From: Chloroflexota bacterium
GTDB taxonomy: Bacteria > Chloroflexota > UBA6077 > CF-72
Reading direction: 5' to 3'
Length of the DNA: 8,898 nt
NCBI GenBank assembly: GCA_019247135.1
Contig: JAFAPL010000356.1
Coordinates: forward strand, 1 to 8,898
Shown: one piece after another, positions 1 to 7,581 of the stretch
How positions within the stretch are numbered: the first letter of the stretch is position 1
Layout: each line of letters begins with the position of its first letter
The notes under the pieces: generated by a model
The model's input: the letters and a program-made list of their open reading frames with translations, nothing else
What the model was told of the DNA's origin: nothing
Database searches by the model: none
Made by a program: the position numbers and the translations under genes

Positions 1-1880
1 AACGCAGGGCAATTGCTGTCGTTCCCGGTGCCGCCGACAGAGCCGGAGGTAACACCTGGTACCGCGTTATGTGCCTGACCGGCGTCGACTACTTCTCGAC
101 CCTCGGGTACCAGCCGGGCATCGCCGCGCTCGCCGCCGGGGCAGTGGCGCCCATCGCGACCCTCATCCTCGTTCTGGTGACGCTCTTCGGCGCTCTTCCC
201 ATGTACCGTCGGGTGGCAGGCGAGAGCCCGCACGGCGAGGGCTCGATCGCCATGCTGGAGCACCTGCTCTCTTGGTGGAAGGGCAAGCTCTTCGTCCTGT
301 GTCTGCTGGGCTTCGCCGCGACCGACTTCACCATCACGATCACGCTGTCTGCCGCCGACGGCGCGGCCCACGCGCTCGAGAACCCGTTCATGCCGGCCAG
401 CCTGCACGATCAGCGCATCGGCGTGACGCTGCTACTGCTGGCATTGCTGGCAGCAATCTTCTTGAAGGGCTTCACCGAGGCCATCGGCGTAGCCTTTGTC
501 CTGGTAGTCGCATACCTCAGTTTGAACACGGTCGTGGTCGTGGTCAGTTTGCTGGCGATGGGTCAACACCCAATGGTGATCGACAATTGGTGGCGCCAGC
601 TGCTCGCCGAGCACGGCAACCCGCTGGCGATCGTTGGCGTCTCGCTCCTGCTCTTCCCGAAGCTCGCGCTGGGGTTGTCTGGCTTCGAGACCGGCGTCGC
701 CGTCATGCCGCTGGTCCAGGGTGACCCGCACGACTCGCCCACGCACCCCGAAGGTCGCATTCGCAACACGCGCCGGCTGCTGCTGACCGCAGCCGTGATC
801 ATGAGTGTGTTCTTGCTGACCAGCAGCGTGGTCACGATCACGCTGATTCCGCCTGACGCCTTTCAGCCGGGCGGGAAAGCCAACGGCCGAGCTTTGGCGT
901 ACCTGGCGCATCAGGAACTTGGCGAGTGGTTCGGCACCGCGTATGACATCAGCACCATCCTCATCCTGTGGTTCGCCGGTGCGTCGGCGATGGCCGGGCT
1001 ACTGAACCTGGTGCCGCGGTTTCTGCCGCGCTACGGGATGGCGCCTGAGTGGGCGCGCGCTGCCCGACCGCTGGTGCTCGTGTTCACCGCGGTCGCCGTG
1101 GTCGTGACCCTGATTTTCCGGGCCGATGTCGATGCGCAGGGCGGCGCGTATGCCACCGGTGTCCTGGTGTTGATGGCGTCGGCGGCGGTCGCGGTCGCAT
1201 TGTCAGTCCGTCGGCATGGCAAGCGGGCCTTGACCCTTGCCTTCGCGATGATTGTCGTGGTGTTCATCTGGACCACACTTCTGAACGTGATCGAGCGACC
1301 AGACGGCGTCAAGATCGCCACGTTCTTCATCGGCGTCATCGTCGTCACGTCGCTCGCCTCGCGCATCTGGCGCGTCACCGAGCTACGCGTCGAGAAAGTC
1401 GAACTCGACGCCGAGGCCATGCGCTTCGTTACTGAAGTTGCGAGGGACGGCCGGCTGCGCATTATCTGCCACGACCCCGACGACCTGAGCGAAGCCGAGT
1501 ACGTCGCGAAAGAGGAGCAGCATCGCGCGTGCGACCGCATTCCGGCTGAGGATCCGCTCGTGTTCCTGGAGATTCGGGTGAGCGATGCGTCCGAGTTCGC
1601 ATCGGTGCTGCGCGTCAGAGGCGAGGAGGCGAGTGGCTACCGCGTGTTGCGCACCGAAAGCTCCGCGATCCCGAATGCGATTGCGGCGCTGCTCCTGCAC
1701 CTGCGAGATATCACGGGCGTCATCCCGCACGTGTACTTCAGCTGGTCGGAGGGTAAACCGATCCAACAGCTCCTGCGCTACCTTCTGTTCGGGACCGGTG
1801 ATGTGGCACCCGTGGCGCACGAGGTGTTGCGGGCGGCTGAACCGGACCTGCATAGTCGGCCCGTGGTCCACGTGGCGTGA
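1..1880 (+). CDS. APC-superfamily amino acid/cation permease with soluble C-terminal domain (5' partial)
   Basis: This is an inner-membrane secondary transporter of the APC superfamily; the substrate cannot be read from the sequence. The reading frame is open from base 3 and has no ATG, GTG or TTG before the ATG at 69. The residues before that Met (NTWYRV) match the conserved block that precedes [17 protein letters not shown] in this family, so the true start probably lies left of the window. Counting from the ATG at 69, about 12 hydrophobic segments fill residues ~15-430. [15 protein letters not shown] stretch near 301-314 and a [14 protein letters not shown] stretch near 353-366 resemble KUP/APC transporters. 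Residues ~435-603 form a hydrophilic cytoplasmic tail typical of this subgroup, possibly regulatory. A GGAGGT lies at 45-50, but no start codon follows at a proper distance. The gene ends 55 bp before the Nudix remnant. The family call is firm; an amino acid or K+ substrate is only a guess. Confidence 0.9.
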   Translation, partial: RRAIAVVPGAADRAGGNTWYRVMCLTGVDYFSTLGYQPGIAALAAGAVAPIATLILVLVTLFGALPMYRRVAGESPHGEGSIAMLEHLLSWWKGKLFVLCLLGFAATDFTITITLSAADGAAHALENPFMPASLHDQRIGVTLLLLALLAAIFLKGFTEAIGVAFVLVVAYLSLNTVVVVVSLLAMGQHPMVIDNWWRQLLAEHGNPLAIVGVSLLLFPKLALGLSGFETGVAVMPLVQGDPHDSPTHPEGRIRNTRRLLLTAAVIMSVFLLTSSVVTITLIPPDAFQPGGKANGRALAYLAHQELGEWFGTAYDISTILILWFAGASAMAGLLNLVPRFLPRYGMAPEWARAARPLVLVFTAVAVVVTLIFRADVDAQGGAYATGVLVLMASAAVAVALSVRRHGKRALTLAFAMIVVVFIWTTLLNVIERPDGVKIATFFIGVIVVTSLASRIWRVTELRVEKVELDAEAMRFVTEVARDGRLRIICHDPDDLSEAEYVAKEEQHRACDRIPAEDPLVFLEIRVSDASEFASVLRVRGEEASGYRVLRTESSAIPNAIAALLLHLRDITGVIPHVYFSWSEGKPIQQLLRYLLFGTGDVAPVAHEVLRAAEPDLHSRPVVHVA

Positions 1881-1917
1881 CCGTCGACAACCGCCAGGCC
1901 TGATCACTTTCGGGTCG

Positions 1918-1935
1918 CGAGTACACTTTGTCGCG
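1918..1935 (+). promoter_or_regulatory. Candidate leaderless -10 element of the Nudix gene
   Basis: TACACT at 1922-1927 has the TANNNT form of a sigma70-type -10 box and ends 8 nt before the ATG at 1936, so transcription would begin almost at the start codon. There is no Shine-Dalgarno sequence in front of that ATG. The stretch CGAGTAC-N-CTT is shared with the box ahead of the oxidoreductase gene (8785-8794). No convincing -35 box is seen. Confidence 0.45.
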
Positions 1936-2172
1936 ATGCGGCGGCGACCACAGGTAGGTGTCGGCGTTCTGGTCGTGCAAGATGGTGCCGTTTGCTGGAC
2001 TCCGGCGCGGCTCGCACGGAGAAGGGACCTGGAGTCCACCTGGTGGACACCTGGATTACGGTGAGGATCCGGTGGACTGTGTCCGCCGCGAGACCTTGGA
2101 AGAAGCGGGTATCGAGCTCGGCGCCTGCGAGTTCCTTGCCGCGACCAATGACGGCCCGTCGCGCCATTTCTC
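1936..2172 (+). pseudogene. Nudix (MutT-like) hydrolase remnant, frameshifted and C-terminally truncated
   Basis: Nudix hydrolases cleave nucleoside diphosphates linked to another moiety, using a Mg2+-binding helix. The ATG at 1936 opens a frame reading MRRRPQVGVGVLVVQDGAV, a typical Nudix first strand, which then turns into nonsense at ~1993. The sense continues one frame over as GLRRGSHGEGTW and GGHLDYGED, followed by the rest of a complete Nudix box (G-x5-E-x7-RE-T-L-EE-x-G-I, about 2042-2115). Two missing bases around 1991-2000 (for example, VLLG codons reduced from 12 to 10 nt) would explain the break. After TNDGPSRHF (~2170) homology to the family stops, and the frame reads a few foreign residues to a stop at 2198-2200. 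Nudix proteins usually run ~130-160 residues; only ~78 remain here. The lost C-terminal part is replaced by the 3' end of the converging MFS gene. The catalytic box is intact, but the fold is incomplete, so the gene is almost certainly dead unless the sequence contains errors. Confidence 0.8.
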
Positions 2173-3403
2173 AGGCGGCTCGAAACCGAGGCAGACGTGA
2201 TACGACCACACCGATCAGAACGGCACACGCTCCCGCGCTGAGCCCGACCGCCAGCGGTGCGCCAACCGCCACGGCCAGCACGCCCACTCCCAGCATTCCG
2301 AACGGCGCGGAGCCAATCGCCACCGTCAACGCACCCAGAGCGCGCCCGCGCAACTGGTCGGATGCGGTATCCAGCACGATCGTGCTCTGGAGCGATGCGA
2401 ACGCCGCCTGTCCGATGCCGCTGAGCCCCACGAGCGCCAGCGCGAGCGTGAAGTCGCCGGAGGCGGAAAAAGCCACCAGCAGCAGACTCATGAAGCAGGA
2501 CCCCGTCCAGAACAGCAACCCGGAGCGCGGAATGCGCCCCCACGAAGCAATGACCGTCGCGCCTGCGAATGAGCCGATACCGGCCGCCGCGGTCAGCGCT
2601 CCAAGCCCGACCGCGTCCACGTTGAGCACGTCGCGGGCAAAGACGGGCAGCAACTGTTGGTACGGAAACACGAGCACATTCATGAGCACAGAGATGGCCA
2701 GGACACCGACGATCGGTTGGCACTGGCGCAGCTGAGAAAACCCATCACCCAGGTACCGCATCAACGAGCCACCGGTGCGCCGCACGTCCGGCACCGTGCG
2801 CGGCAACTTTCTCAGCAGCAACAATTCGCCCGCGTACATGCAGGCCATGACGAGGAATGCTGCCGACGCGCTTGCGGAGGCCACCAGAATTCCGGCTACC
2901 AGCGGGCCCACGATGCGCGTCAGGTTCATTGTCAGCGCCTCGAGAGCCACCGCGTTGACAGTGCGCTCGCGGCCGACCACGTCAGGGATGAGCGCCCGTC
3001 GAATCGGCCAGTCGACTGCCCACTGCAGGCCGAGCAGGAAGGTGATCAGAAACGCCAGGCCGACATCGAGCACGCCCAACGCGAGGAGGGCGGAGGCGCC
3101 CAGGCAAATCGACAGGCCGAGGCCCTGCGCACCCAGGAGCAGCACGCGTCTGTTCAGTCGATCCGCGACGGCGCCGCCCGCGGCTCCGAACACCAGCAGC
3201 GGCAGCCACCGCAGAGCGCCCATCACCGCGAGGTCCCACGCGGAGTTGGTCATCTCGAGCACGACCCAGCCGAGCACAACCTGGTCCATCGAGCGGGCCA
3301 TGTTCCAGAGCAGCGACGACACCCAGAGATAGCCGTACCGAGGCGTTCGGAAGGTGTCGATGGGCGCAAAGCTGTGTCGCGCCGATCGGGACAGCAGGCT
3401 CAC
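2171..3403 (-). CDS. MFS efflux transporter (EntS-like, MFS_3 family)
   Basis: This 410-residue, roughly 12-helix major facilitator probably exports a small molecule (siderophore, drug or metabolite) by proton antiport. Residues ~73-86 show MFS motif A (G-A-A-G-G-A-V-A-D-R-L-N-R-R) between helices 2 and 3. The segment ~125-175 (WAVDWPIRRALIPDVVGRE, then NAVALEALTMNLTRIVGP) matches the region typical of the MFS_3 group, where it is usually DxPARxAxxPxLV and NAxxLxSxxxNxxRxxGP. A second motif-A-like turn (SWGRIPRS) opens the second half. The length is normal and the protein looks intact. The start is a GTG at 3403; no good Shine-Dalgarno site is seen, and the frame stays open upstream without an ATG, so the exact start is uncertain. 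The 3' end lies directly against the truncated Nudix gene on the other strand. The 47-residue membrane protein lies 147 bp upstream on the same strand and may be co-transcribed. The substrate is unknown. Confidence 0.93.
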   Translation of the reverse strand: MSLLSRSARHSFAPIDTFRTPRYGYLWVSSLLWNMARSMDQVVLGWVVLEMTNSAWDLAVMGALRWLPLLVFGAAGGAVADRLNRRVLLLGAQGLGLSICLGASALLALGVLDVGLAFLITFLLGLQWAVDWPIRRALIPDVVGRERTVNAVALEALTMNLTRIVGPLVAGILVASASASAAFLVMACMYAGELLLLRKLPRTVPDVRRTGGSLMRYLGDGFSQLRQCQPIVGVLAISVLMNVLVFPYQQLLPVFARDVLNVDAVGLGALTAAAGIGSFAGATVIASWGRIPRSGLLFWTGSCFMSLLLVAFSASGDFTLALALVGLSGIGQAAFASLQSTIVLDTASDQLRGRALGALTVAIGSAPFGMLGVGVLAVAVGAPLAVGLSAGACAVLIGVVVSRLPRFRAA

Positions 3404-3550
3404 GCCAGGCGCGGACGCGCGCGTGCGTGCTTGCCGCAGGGGCGCGCTCGCGTTCCGATATCCAGTCGATCGCCCACTTCGAGGAGAGTAGTCGCTGCCG
3501 ACCGCGTGCTGCCACCGCGGAAGCAGAGCTACTCATTGCGCGGCTCGTTC

Positions 3551-3694
3551 TTATGGCCGGTCTGCTTGCCAGGCAAAGCCCTGGCGGGCGAAGGCCTCTT
3601 CGCTGGAGGCCAGCTGCTCGCGGCTGTCGTAGCCAAACCGTACGGCCAGTAGCGCCAGGAGGACGAAAAAGCCGAGGATGATTACCGCGTCCAT
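3551..3694 (-). CDS. Small single-pass membrane protein (47 aa), function unknown
   Basis: ATG at 3694 is preceded, six bases upstream, by AGGGGG on the minus strand (plus-strand 3701-3706). This ribosome binding site selects this start over an in-frame ATG at 3805, whose extra residues are arginine-rich and unlike protein. The product starts MDAVIILGFFVLLALLAVRF, a single hydrophobic helix at residues ~4-19, followed by a charged tail (GYDSREQLASSEEAFARQGF, then AWQADRP). The helix-then-RFGYDSRE layout looks like a real small membrane protein with a cytoplasmic or external amphipathic tail rather than chance coding. I recall similar tiny proteins in Chloroflexota-like genomes, but I cannot verify this here. 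It lies upstream of the MFS gene on the same strand and is divergent from the sugar operon. No function can be assigned; a small regulator or stabiliser of a membrane complex is only speculation. Confidence 0.72.
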   Translation of the reverse strand: MDAVIILGFFVLLALLAVRFGYDSREQLASSEEAFARQGFAWQADRP

Positions 3695-3700
3695 GGTGGA

Positions 3701-3706
3701 CCCCCT
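3701..3706 (-). promoter_or_regulatory. Ribosome binding site of the 47-aa membrane protein
   Basis: AGGGGG on the minus strand, 6 nt before the ATG at 3694. It decides the start of this small gene. Confidence 0.65.
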
Positions 3707-3873
3707 GTAGTGGTGAGGACATGCCGCTGATCGACCGTGGTCTGAGGTGGCGTCCTTGCGCTCAGCTTCCCAGAGGCGGCGCCTGCGTGACAGCGACAGA
3801 ACCACTCGTATCCCGCGCGAATTCCTCTCGTTTCTGGTGTATGTGCCGCTGCTTCAGTCGCGCACGTGAACTG

Positions 3874-3903
3874 TTGACGCCGCGCAGCGGCGCCCCCTAG
3901 CCT
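3874..3903 (+). promoter_or_regulatory. Sigma70-type promoter of the sugar ABC operon
   Basis: TTGACG at 3874-3879 (5 of 6 matches to the -35 consensus) and TAGCCT at 3898-3903 (TANNNT-type -10) are separated by 18 bp. Transcription would start near 3909-3911, leaving a leader of only about 8 nt before the ATG at 3918. This fits the lack of any Shine-Dalgarno site there. It is the strongest promoter match I see in the window. Confidence 0.6.
3878..3892. promoter_or_regulatory. Candidate operator: inverted repeat in promoter spacer
   Basis: CGCCGC-GCA-GCGGCG is a perfect 6-3-6 inverted repeat lying between the -35 and -10 boxes of the sugar operon promoter, where a bound dimeric repressor would block RNA polymerase. 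The region is GC-rich, so chance is possible. The regulator is not encoded in this window. Confidence 0.35.
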
Positions 3904-3917
3904 CAGGCATCGCTTCA

Positions 3918-5420
3918 ATGGCGGGGGACGCGGTGGCAGCAGATTCCGCGGCATTGCTCGAGCTCCGCGGCATGACCAAGTCGTTTCCCGGGGTGCAGGC
4001 GCTGGTCGAGGTGGATCTCGACGTCCGCGCCGGCCAGGTCCACGCGGTCGTCGGCGAAAACGGCGCCGGCAAATCAACGCTGATGAAGATCGTCGCCGGC
4101 GTCTACCGACCCGACGCCGGATCAATGCGCCTCGCTGGCGAGCCCATCGCGATCGAAACGCCGCGTCAGGCACACGAGCACGGCATCAGCATGATCCACC
4201 AGGAATTGAACCTCGCGCCCAATCTGTCCGTGGCCGAGAACATCTTCCTCGGTCGTGCGCCGACACGCGGCGGATTGATTGATTCGCGTAGCCTGTACGC
4301 CGCTGCCGACGCGCTGGTGGCGCGCCTCGGCATTCAGCTGGACGTGCGGGCCCAGGTGGAGGACCTGAGCGTCGCGCGTCAGCAGATGGTCGAAATCGCG
4401 AAAGCTCTCTCGCTCGACGCTCGCATCATCATCATGGACGAGCCGACCTCCGCTCTGACCGAGCGAGAGACAGAGTCGCTGTTCGACATCATTGGCCGGC
4501 TCAAGCAGCAGGGCGTGGCTGTCGTCTACATCAGCCATCGCCTCGACGAGATCTTTCGCGTCGCCGATCGGGTCACGGTGCTCCGTGACGGGCGACTCGT
4601 CGGCAGCCTGCCCATCGGCGAGGCAACGCAAGCGCGGCTTATCAACATGATGGTTGGCCGCGAGCTGACGACCCTGTTCCCGAAACAGACGGTCGAGGTC
4701 GGCGCGCCGGTGCTGGAAGTCCGCCAGCTGCGCCGCATCGGGGAGCTCCACGACATCAGTTTCGTGCTGCGCAAAGGTGAGATCCTGGGCCTGGCTGGAC
4801 TGGTTGGCGCCGGTCGCACGGAGCTCGTGCGCGTGCTGTTCGGCGCTGATCCGCTCGACGGGGGTCAGATTTTGATCGAGGGGCGGCCGGTCGAGATTCG
4901 GAGCCCGCGTGACGCGATCCGCCTTGGTCTGGGCTTCGTCACAGAAGACCGCAAGCTCCAGGGACTCGTGCTGGGCATGACCGTACGCGAGAACGCGACG
5001 CTGGCGAGCCTGTCAAGAGTCGCTCGACTCGGTTTTCTCAACCTCCGGCGCGAGCGCGCCCTGACGGCACAGCTCGTCGACCAACTGGGGGTGCGCACGC
5101 CGGGCGTCGAGCAGGTCGTGGAGAACCTGTCGGGCGGCAATCAGCAAAAGGTCGTGATCGCCAAATGGCTCGCCACCTCGCCACGAATTCTGATCCTGGA
5201 TGAGCCGACGCGTGGCATCGACGTGGGCGCCAAGGCCGAAGTCCACGCTTTGATGAGCCGGCTGGTGCAGGAGGGCGTTTCGATCCTGATGATTTCGAGC
5301 GAGCTGCCCGAAATACTCGGCATGTCCGATCGTGTGCTGGTGATGCGGCAGGGGCGTATCAGCGGCGAGTTCACCCGTGAGCAGGCCTCACAGGAGGCCA
5401 TCCTGGCCTGCGCGGCATGA
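3918..5420 (+). CDS. Sugar ABC transporter ATP-binding protein (RbsA/MglA/XylG type, two NBDs)
   Basis: This cytoplasmic ATPase powers monosaccharide uptake by a CUT2-class ABC importer. At 500 residues it has the usual family length and two fused nucleotide-binding domains. NBD1 has Walker A GENGAGKST (46-54), a weakened signature LSVARQQ (150-156), Walker B IIIMDEPTSAL with catalytic E175, and H-loop H207. NBD2 has a degenerate Walker A, GLVGAGRTE, with Arg at 300 in place of Lys. It has a full signature LSGGNQQ (404-410), Walker B ILILDEPTRGID (424-435), and SSELPE where the H-loop histidine would be. These asymmetries are normal for the family. The start at 3918 fits the promoter just upstream and needs no ribosome binding site; a downstream Met (residue 19) would cut into the first strand. 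It overlaps the permease start by 4 bp (ATGA), implying translational coupling. The sequence does not identify the sugar. Confidence 0.98.
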   Translation: MAGDAVAADSAALLELRGMTKSFPGVQALVEVDLDVRAGQVHAVVGENGAGKSTLMKIVAGVYRPDAGSMRLAGEPIAIETPRQAHEHGISMIHQELNLAPNLSVAENIFLGRAPTRGGLIDSRSLYAAADALVARLGIQLDVRAQVEDLSVARQQMVEIAKALSLDARIIIMDEPTSALTERETESLFDIIGRLKQQGVAVVYISHRLDEIFRVADRVTVLRDGRLVGSLPIGEATQARLINMMVGRELTTLFPKQTVEVGAPVLEVRQLRRIGELHDISFVLRKGEILGLAGLVGAGRTELVRVLFGADPLDGGQILIEGRPVEIRSPRDAIRLGLGFVTEDRKLQGLVLGMTVRENATLASLSRVARLGFLNLRRERALTAQLVDQLGVRTPGVEQVVENLSGGNQQKVVIAKWLATSPRILILDEPTRGIDVGAKAEVHALMSRLVQEGVSILMISSELPEILGMSDRVLVMRQGRISGEFTREQASQEAILACAA

Positions 5421-6493
5421 CACTGGTCGCGGAGCCCGTACCTGAGGTCCGTGCCCGACCGGTCGCGGGGCGCGGCTGGGGCAATCGGTTTCTGCAGCGC
5501 TACGGCACGCTGTTGATCCTGCTCGCTCTATGTCTCGTGTTCACGATAATCGGGCCGTGGCGGACTGCTCGAGAAGCGTGCGACCTCGGCCAGCAGCTGA
5601 GCAGCCTGACGTTGGTGAAGAACGGCCAGTTGTGCGGGCCGGTCTTTGCTTCGCAGGTCAACATTTTGAACCTGGTCCGCCAGGTCTCGGTGATCGGCAT
5701 CGTTTCGCTCGGACAAATGCTGGTGATCCTTACTGGCGGTATCGACCTGGGCGTGGGCTCAATCGTTGGATTCACGGGGATGATCGCCGCGGGTCTCCAG
5801 CACGCGAACGCCGGCCTGCTGCCCTCAATGGCTGTGCCGCTGCTGCTCGGAGGCCTGACCGGCCTGGGCGTAGGCATTCTGGTGACGCGTGGCCACATCC
5901 CGTCGTTCGTTGCAACACTCGGGGTGCTGGCCGGCTTGCAGGGGGCGACGCTGGTGTACAGCAATGCGCAACCAATCACCGGGCTCAAGGACGATTTCCG
6001 CGCGATTGGAACCGGGTATCTGGCTGGCATACCGGTGCCGATTGTCATCTACGCCGCGGCGTTTGTTGCAACCGGCGTCTTGCTGAGTCGGACGACATTC
6101 GGGCGCGCCATCTATGCCATAGGCGGTAATGAGGGCGCGGCCCGACTGTCTGGCATCCGTGTCGACCTGTTCAAGACGCTGGTCTTCGTCATTTCCGGGC
6201 TGGGTGCCGCGCTGGGCGCGTTGATCCTCACTGCGCGACTCAACTCCGGCCAGCCGAATTCCGGCGAAGGCTACGAACTCGATGCAATTGCCTCGGTAGT
6301 GATCGGCGGGACCAGCCTCTCAGGTGGTCGCGGAACAGTGCTGGGCACACTTGCTGGCGCGCTGCTGATTGGCGTTCTGTCGAACGGACTTGTCCTGATG
6401 AATGTTTCGCCCTATTACCAGCCCATCATCAAAGGGGCGATAATCGTCGGCGCCGTACTGCTCGACCAGCTTGGACGTCGCCGGAGGACCTGA
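5417..6493 (+). CDS. Sugar ABC transporter permease (RbsC/XylH type)
   Basis: This integral membrane subunit of the CUT2 importer has 358 residues and about 8-10 helices, and probably acts as a homodimer since only one permease gene is present. It shows the family hallmark ILTGGIDLGVGSIVGFTG (104-121), and the cytoplasmic coupling-loop motif FGRAIYAIGGNEGAARLSGI (228-247), which contacts the ATPase. It also has the conserved IASVVIGGTSLSGGRGTVLG (291-310) and a basic C-terminal end (GRRRRT). The extracytoplasmic loop between helix 1 (~30-46) and helix 2 (~87-106) is about 20-25 residues longer than in RbsC and carries two cysteines (C55, C73) that could form a disulfide. The start overlaps the ATPase stop. 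The gene ends 28 nt before the binding protein, so all three are one transcription unit. Confidence 0.97.
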   Translation: MTLVAEPVPEVRARPVAGRGWGNRFLQRYGTLLILLALCLVFTIIGPWRTAREACDLGQQLSSLTLVKNGQLCGPVFASQVNILNLVRQVSVIGIVSLGQMLVILTGGIDLGVGSIVGFTGMIAAGLQHANAGLLPSMAVPLLLGGLTGLGVGILVTRGHIPSFVATLGVLAGLQGATLVYSNAQPITGLKDDFRAIGTGYLAGIPVPIVIYAAAFVATGVLLSRTTFGRAIYAIGGNEGAARLSGIRVDLFKTLVFVISGLGAALGALILTARLNSGQPNSGEGYELDAIASVVIGGTSLSGGRGTVLGTLAGALLIGVLSNGLVLMNVSPYYQPIIKGAIIVGAVLLDQLGRRRRT

Positions 6494-6506
6494 TGCTCAC
6501 ATCAAC

Positions 6507-6513
6507 GAGGAGG
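6507..6513 (+). promoter_or_regulatory. Strong ribosome binding site of the binding protein gene
   Basis: GAGGAGG lies 8 nt before the ATG at 6522. It fixes the start there rather than at an in-frame ATG at 6471 inside the permease gene, and is the best Shine-Dalgarno match in the operon, consistent with the high expression binding proteins need. Confidence 0.75.
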
Positions 6514-6521
6514 GAAATCGA

Positions 6522-7493
6522 ATGAGATTCTCGTCTGTCACGCGTTTGTGTGCGAGCCTTCTGCTCGCAGCCGTGCTGCTCGCGCCGGGGGCTCCGGCCA
6601 GCGCTCAGCAACAACTGACCATCGGGTATTCGGTGCCGGGGCTGGGCTTCCCGTTCTTCGCGGTCATGCTCAACGGTGCGGCGGCCGCCGCGACTGAGCG
6701 CGGCAATATCTCGCTCGTCACACTCGACGGACAGGATAAGGACGCAGTCCAGCTGGCTGGCTGTGAGAACGCGTTAGCGCGCGGAATCTCCGGACTGGTG
6801 ATCAGCCCGCGCACGGTGGACGGTCTTGCGGGCTGCTTCAGCGCGGCTCAGGCGGCCGGAGTGCCGGTCGTCACGGTGGATCGTCAAGCTGCGCCGGGAA
6901 CTCCGGTGCTCGCCCACGTGGGCGCTGACAACGTGTCTGGTGGTCGCGCCGCCGGACAGTTCATCGCCGAGAAGTTGAATGGCAAAGGCCGATTGATCGA
7001 GCTCACCGGTACTCCCGGCGCATCACCTGCAATCGACCGCAGCGCCGGCTTCAACGCCATCGTCAGCCAGAATCCCGGCCTCACCGTGATCGCGCAGCAA
7101 ACCGCAAATTTCAATGCGGATGACGGCTTGCGCGTCACCGAAGACATTCTCACCAGCATCGGCTCCACTCCCGACAATCCTGGATTCGATGGATTGTTCT
7201 CCGCGAACGACGACATGCTCGGCGGAGCAGTCCAGGCGATTCAGGCGCGTGGACTCGATCCCAGCAAGTTCGTGCTCGTTGGCTTCGATGCGCTGGCACC
7301 GACGCTCGACATGATCCAGCAGGGCAAAGTGAGTGGGACAGTCGACCAGTTCCCGAACGAGCAGGCCCACCAGGCGGTAAACGTCCTGACCGACTACATC
7401 CAGAATGGGACGATGCCGCAGGCGGATGTGATGTTGCTGGACCCGAAAGTCATCAGCATCGACAATATCAACGACGCGTCGACGCCCCGTTGA
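6522..7493 (+). CDS. Sugar ABC transporter substrate-binding protein (RbsB-like, Peripla_BP_4)
   Basis: This exported protein captures the monosaccharide and delivers it to the permease. It has 323 residues, with a Sec signal peptide at 1-28: basic MRF..R start, a hydrophobic core (LLLAAVLLAP) and a cleavage site after ASA. There is no lipobox cysteine, so it should be soluble rather than a lipoprotein. Positions matching the E. coli ribose-binding pocket are present: paired Phe45/Phe46 (FPFFAVMLNG), D120-R121 (TVDRQ), R173 (DRSAGF), N229 (SANDDMLGGA), D256 (VGFDA) and Q276 (TVDQFP). This argues for a pyranose ligand. C81 and C105 could form a disulfide. The start at 6522 is set by a strong ribosome binding site and gives a clean signal peptide. 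The gene order ATPase-permease-binding protein is the same as rbsACB. The exact sugar is unknown. Confidence 0.97.
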   Translation: MRFSSVTRLCASLLLAAVLLAPGAPASAQQQLTIGYSVPGLGFPFFAVMLNGAAAAATERGNISLVTLDGQDKDAVQLAGCENALARGISGLVISPRTVDGLAGCFSAAQAAGVPVVTVDRQAAPGTPVLAHVGADNVSGGRAAGQFIAEKLNGKGRLIELTGTPGASPAIDRSAGFNAIVSQNPGLTVIAQQTANFNADDGLRVTEDILTSIGSTPDNPGFDGLFSANDDMLGGAVQAIQARGLDPSKFVLVGFDALAPTLDMIQQGKVSGTVDQFPNEQAHQAVNVLTDYIQNGTMPQADVMLLDPKVISIDNINDASTPR

Positions 7494-7581
7494 TCGGTGC
7501 GGCGGCGCCGATTGCACGGCTCAGCCGGCCATTGCTCCTGGTGTAAGTACTGACGGAGTTTCTCGCTCCGGGGAGAGATCC
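7494..7581 (+). other. 88-bp gap between binding protein and dehydratase genes
   Basis: This gap holds an 11-bp inverted repeat CGGCT-C-AGCCG (7517-7527), a short weak hairpin CGGAG-N7-CTCCG (7554-7570), and the ribosome binding site GGGGAG (7570-7575) of the next gene. I see no U-tract, so no intrinsic terminator, and no convincing promoter. Read-through from the transporter genes, possibly attenuated, is the simplest reading. Confidence 0.4.

Noticed and set aside
2027..2059. Three ACCTGG hexamers spaced exactly 11 bp apart and an overlapping 7-1-7 palindrome (2034-2048)
   Set aside because: The bases encode the conserved TWSPPGGHLDY segment of the Nudix family, so protein conservation explains the pattern.
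1383..2723. A 446-codon open frame on the minus strand
   Set aside because: It runs antisense to the permease C-terminal domain and Nudix remnant and out of frame through the MFS gene. Its product is arginine-rich with no recognisable domain; such frames are common in GC-rich DNA.
3405..3432. Alternating GC/GT run resembling Z-DNA or a repeat
   Set aside because: Short and imperfect; it carries no repeat unit of constant length and is expected in GC-rich intergenic sequence.
2657..3652. A 331-codon open frame on the plus strand
   Set aside because: It is antisense to the MFS gene and the small membrane protein; its composition (His, Gln, Arg) is that of a shadow frame.
3695..3805. Longer start (ATG at 3805) for the small membrane protein
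   Set aside because: The extra residues are arginine-rich and non-protein-like, and the internal ATG at 3694 has its own Shine-Dalgarno site.
6471..6521. Upstream in-frame ATG for the binding protein
   Set aside because: It lies inside the permease gene and adds 17 residues that spoil the signal peptide, while the ATG at 6522 has a strong ribosome binding site.
7554..7570. Hairpin CGGAG-N7-CTCCG as a terminator or riboswitch
   Set aside because: Only 5 bp of stem, no following U-tract, and it abuts the ribosome binding site of the dehydratase gene; too weak to call.
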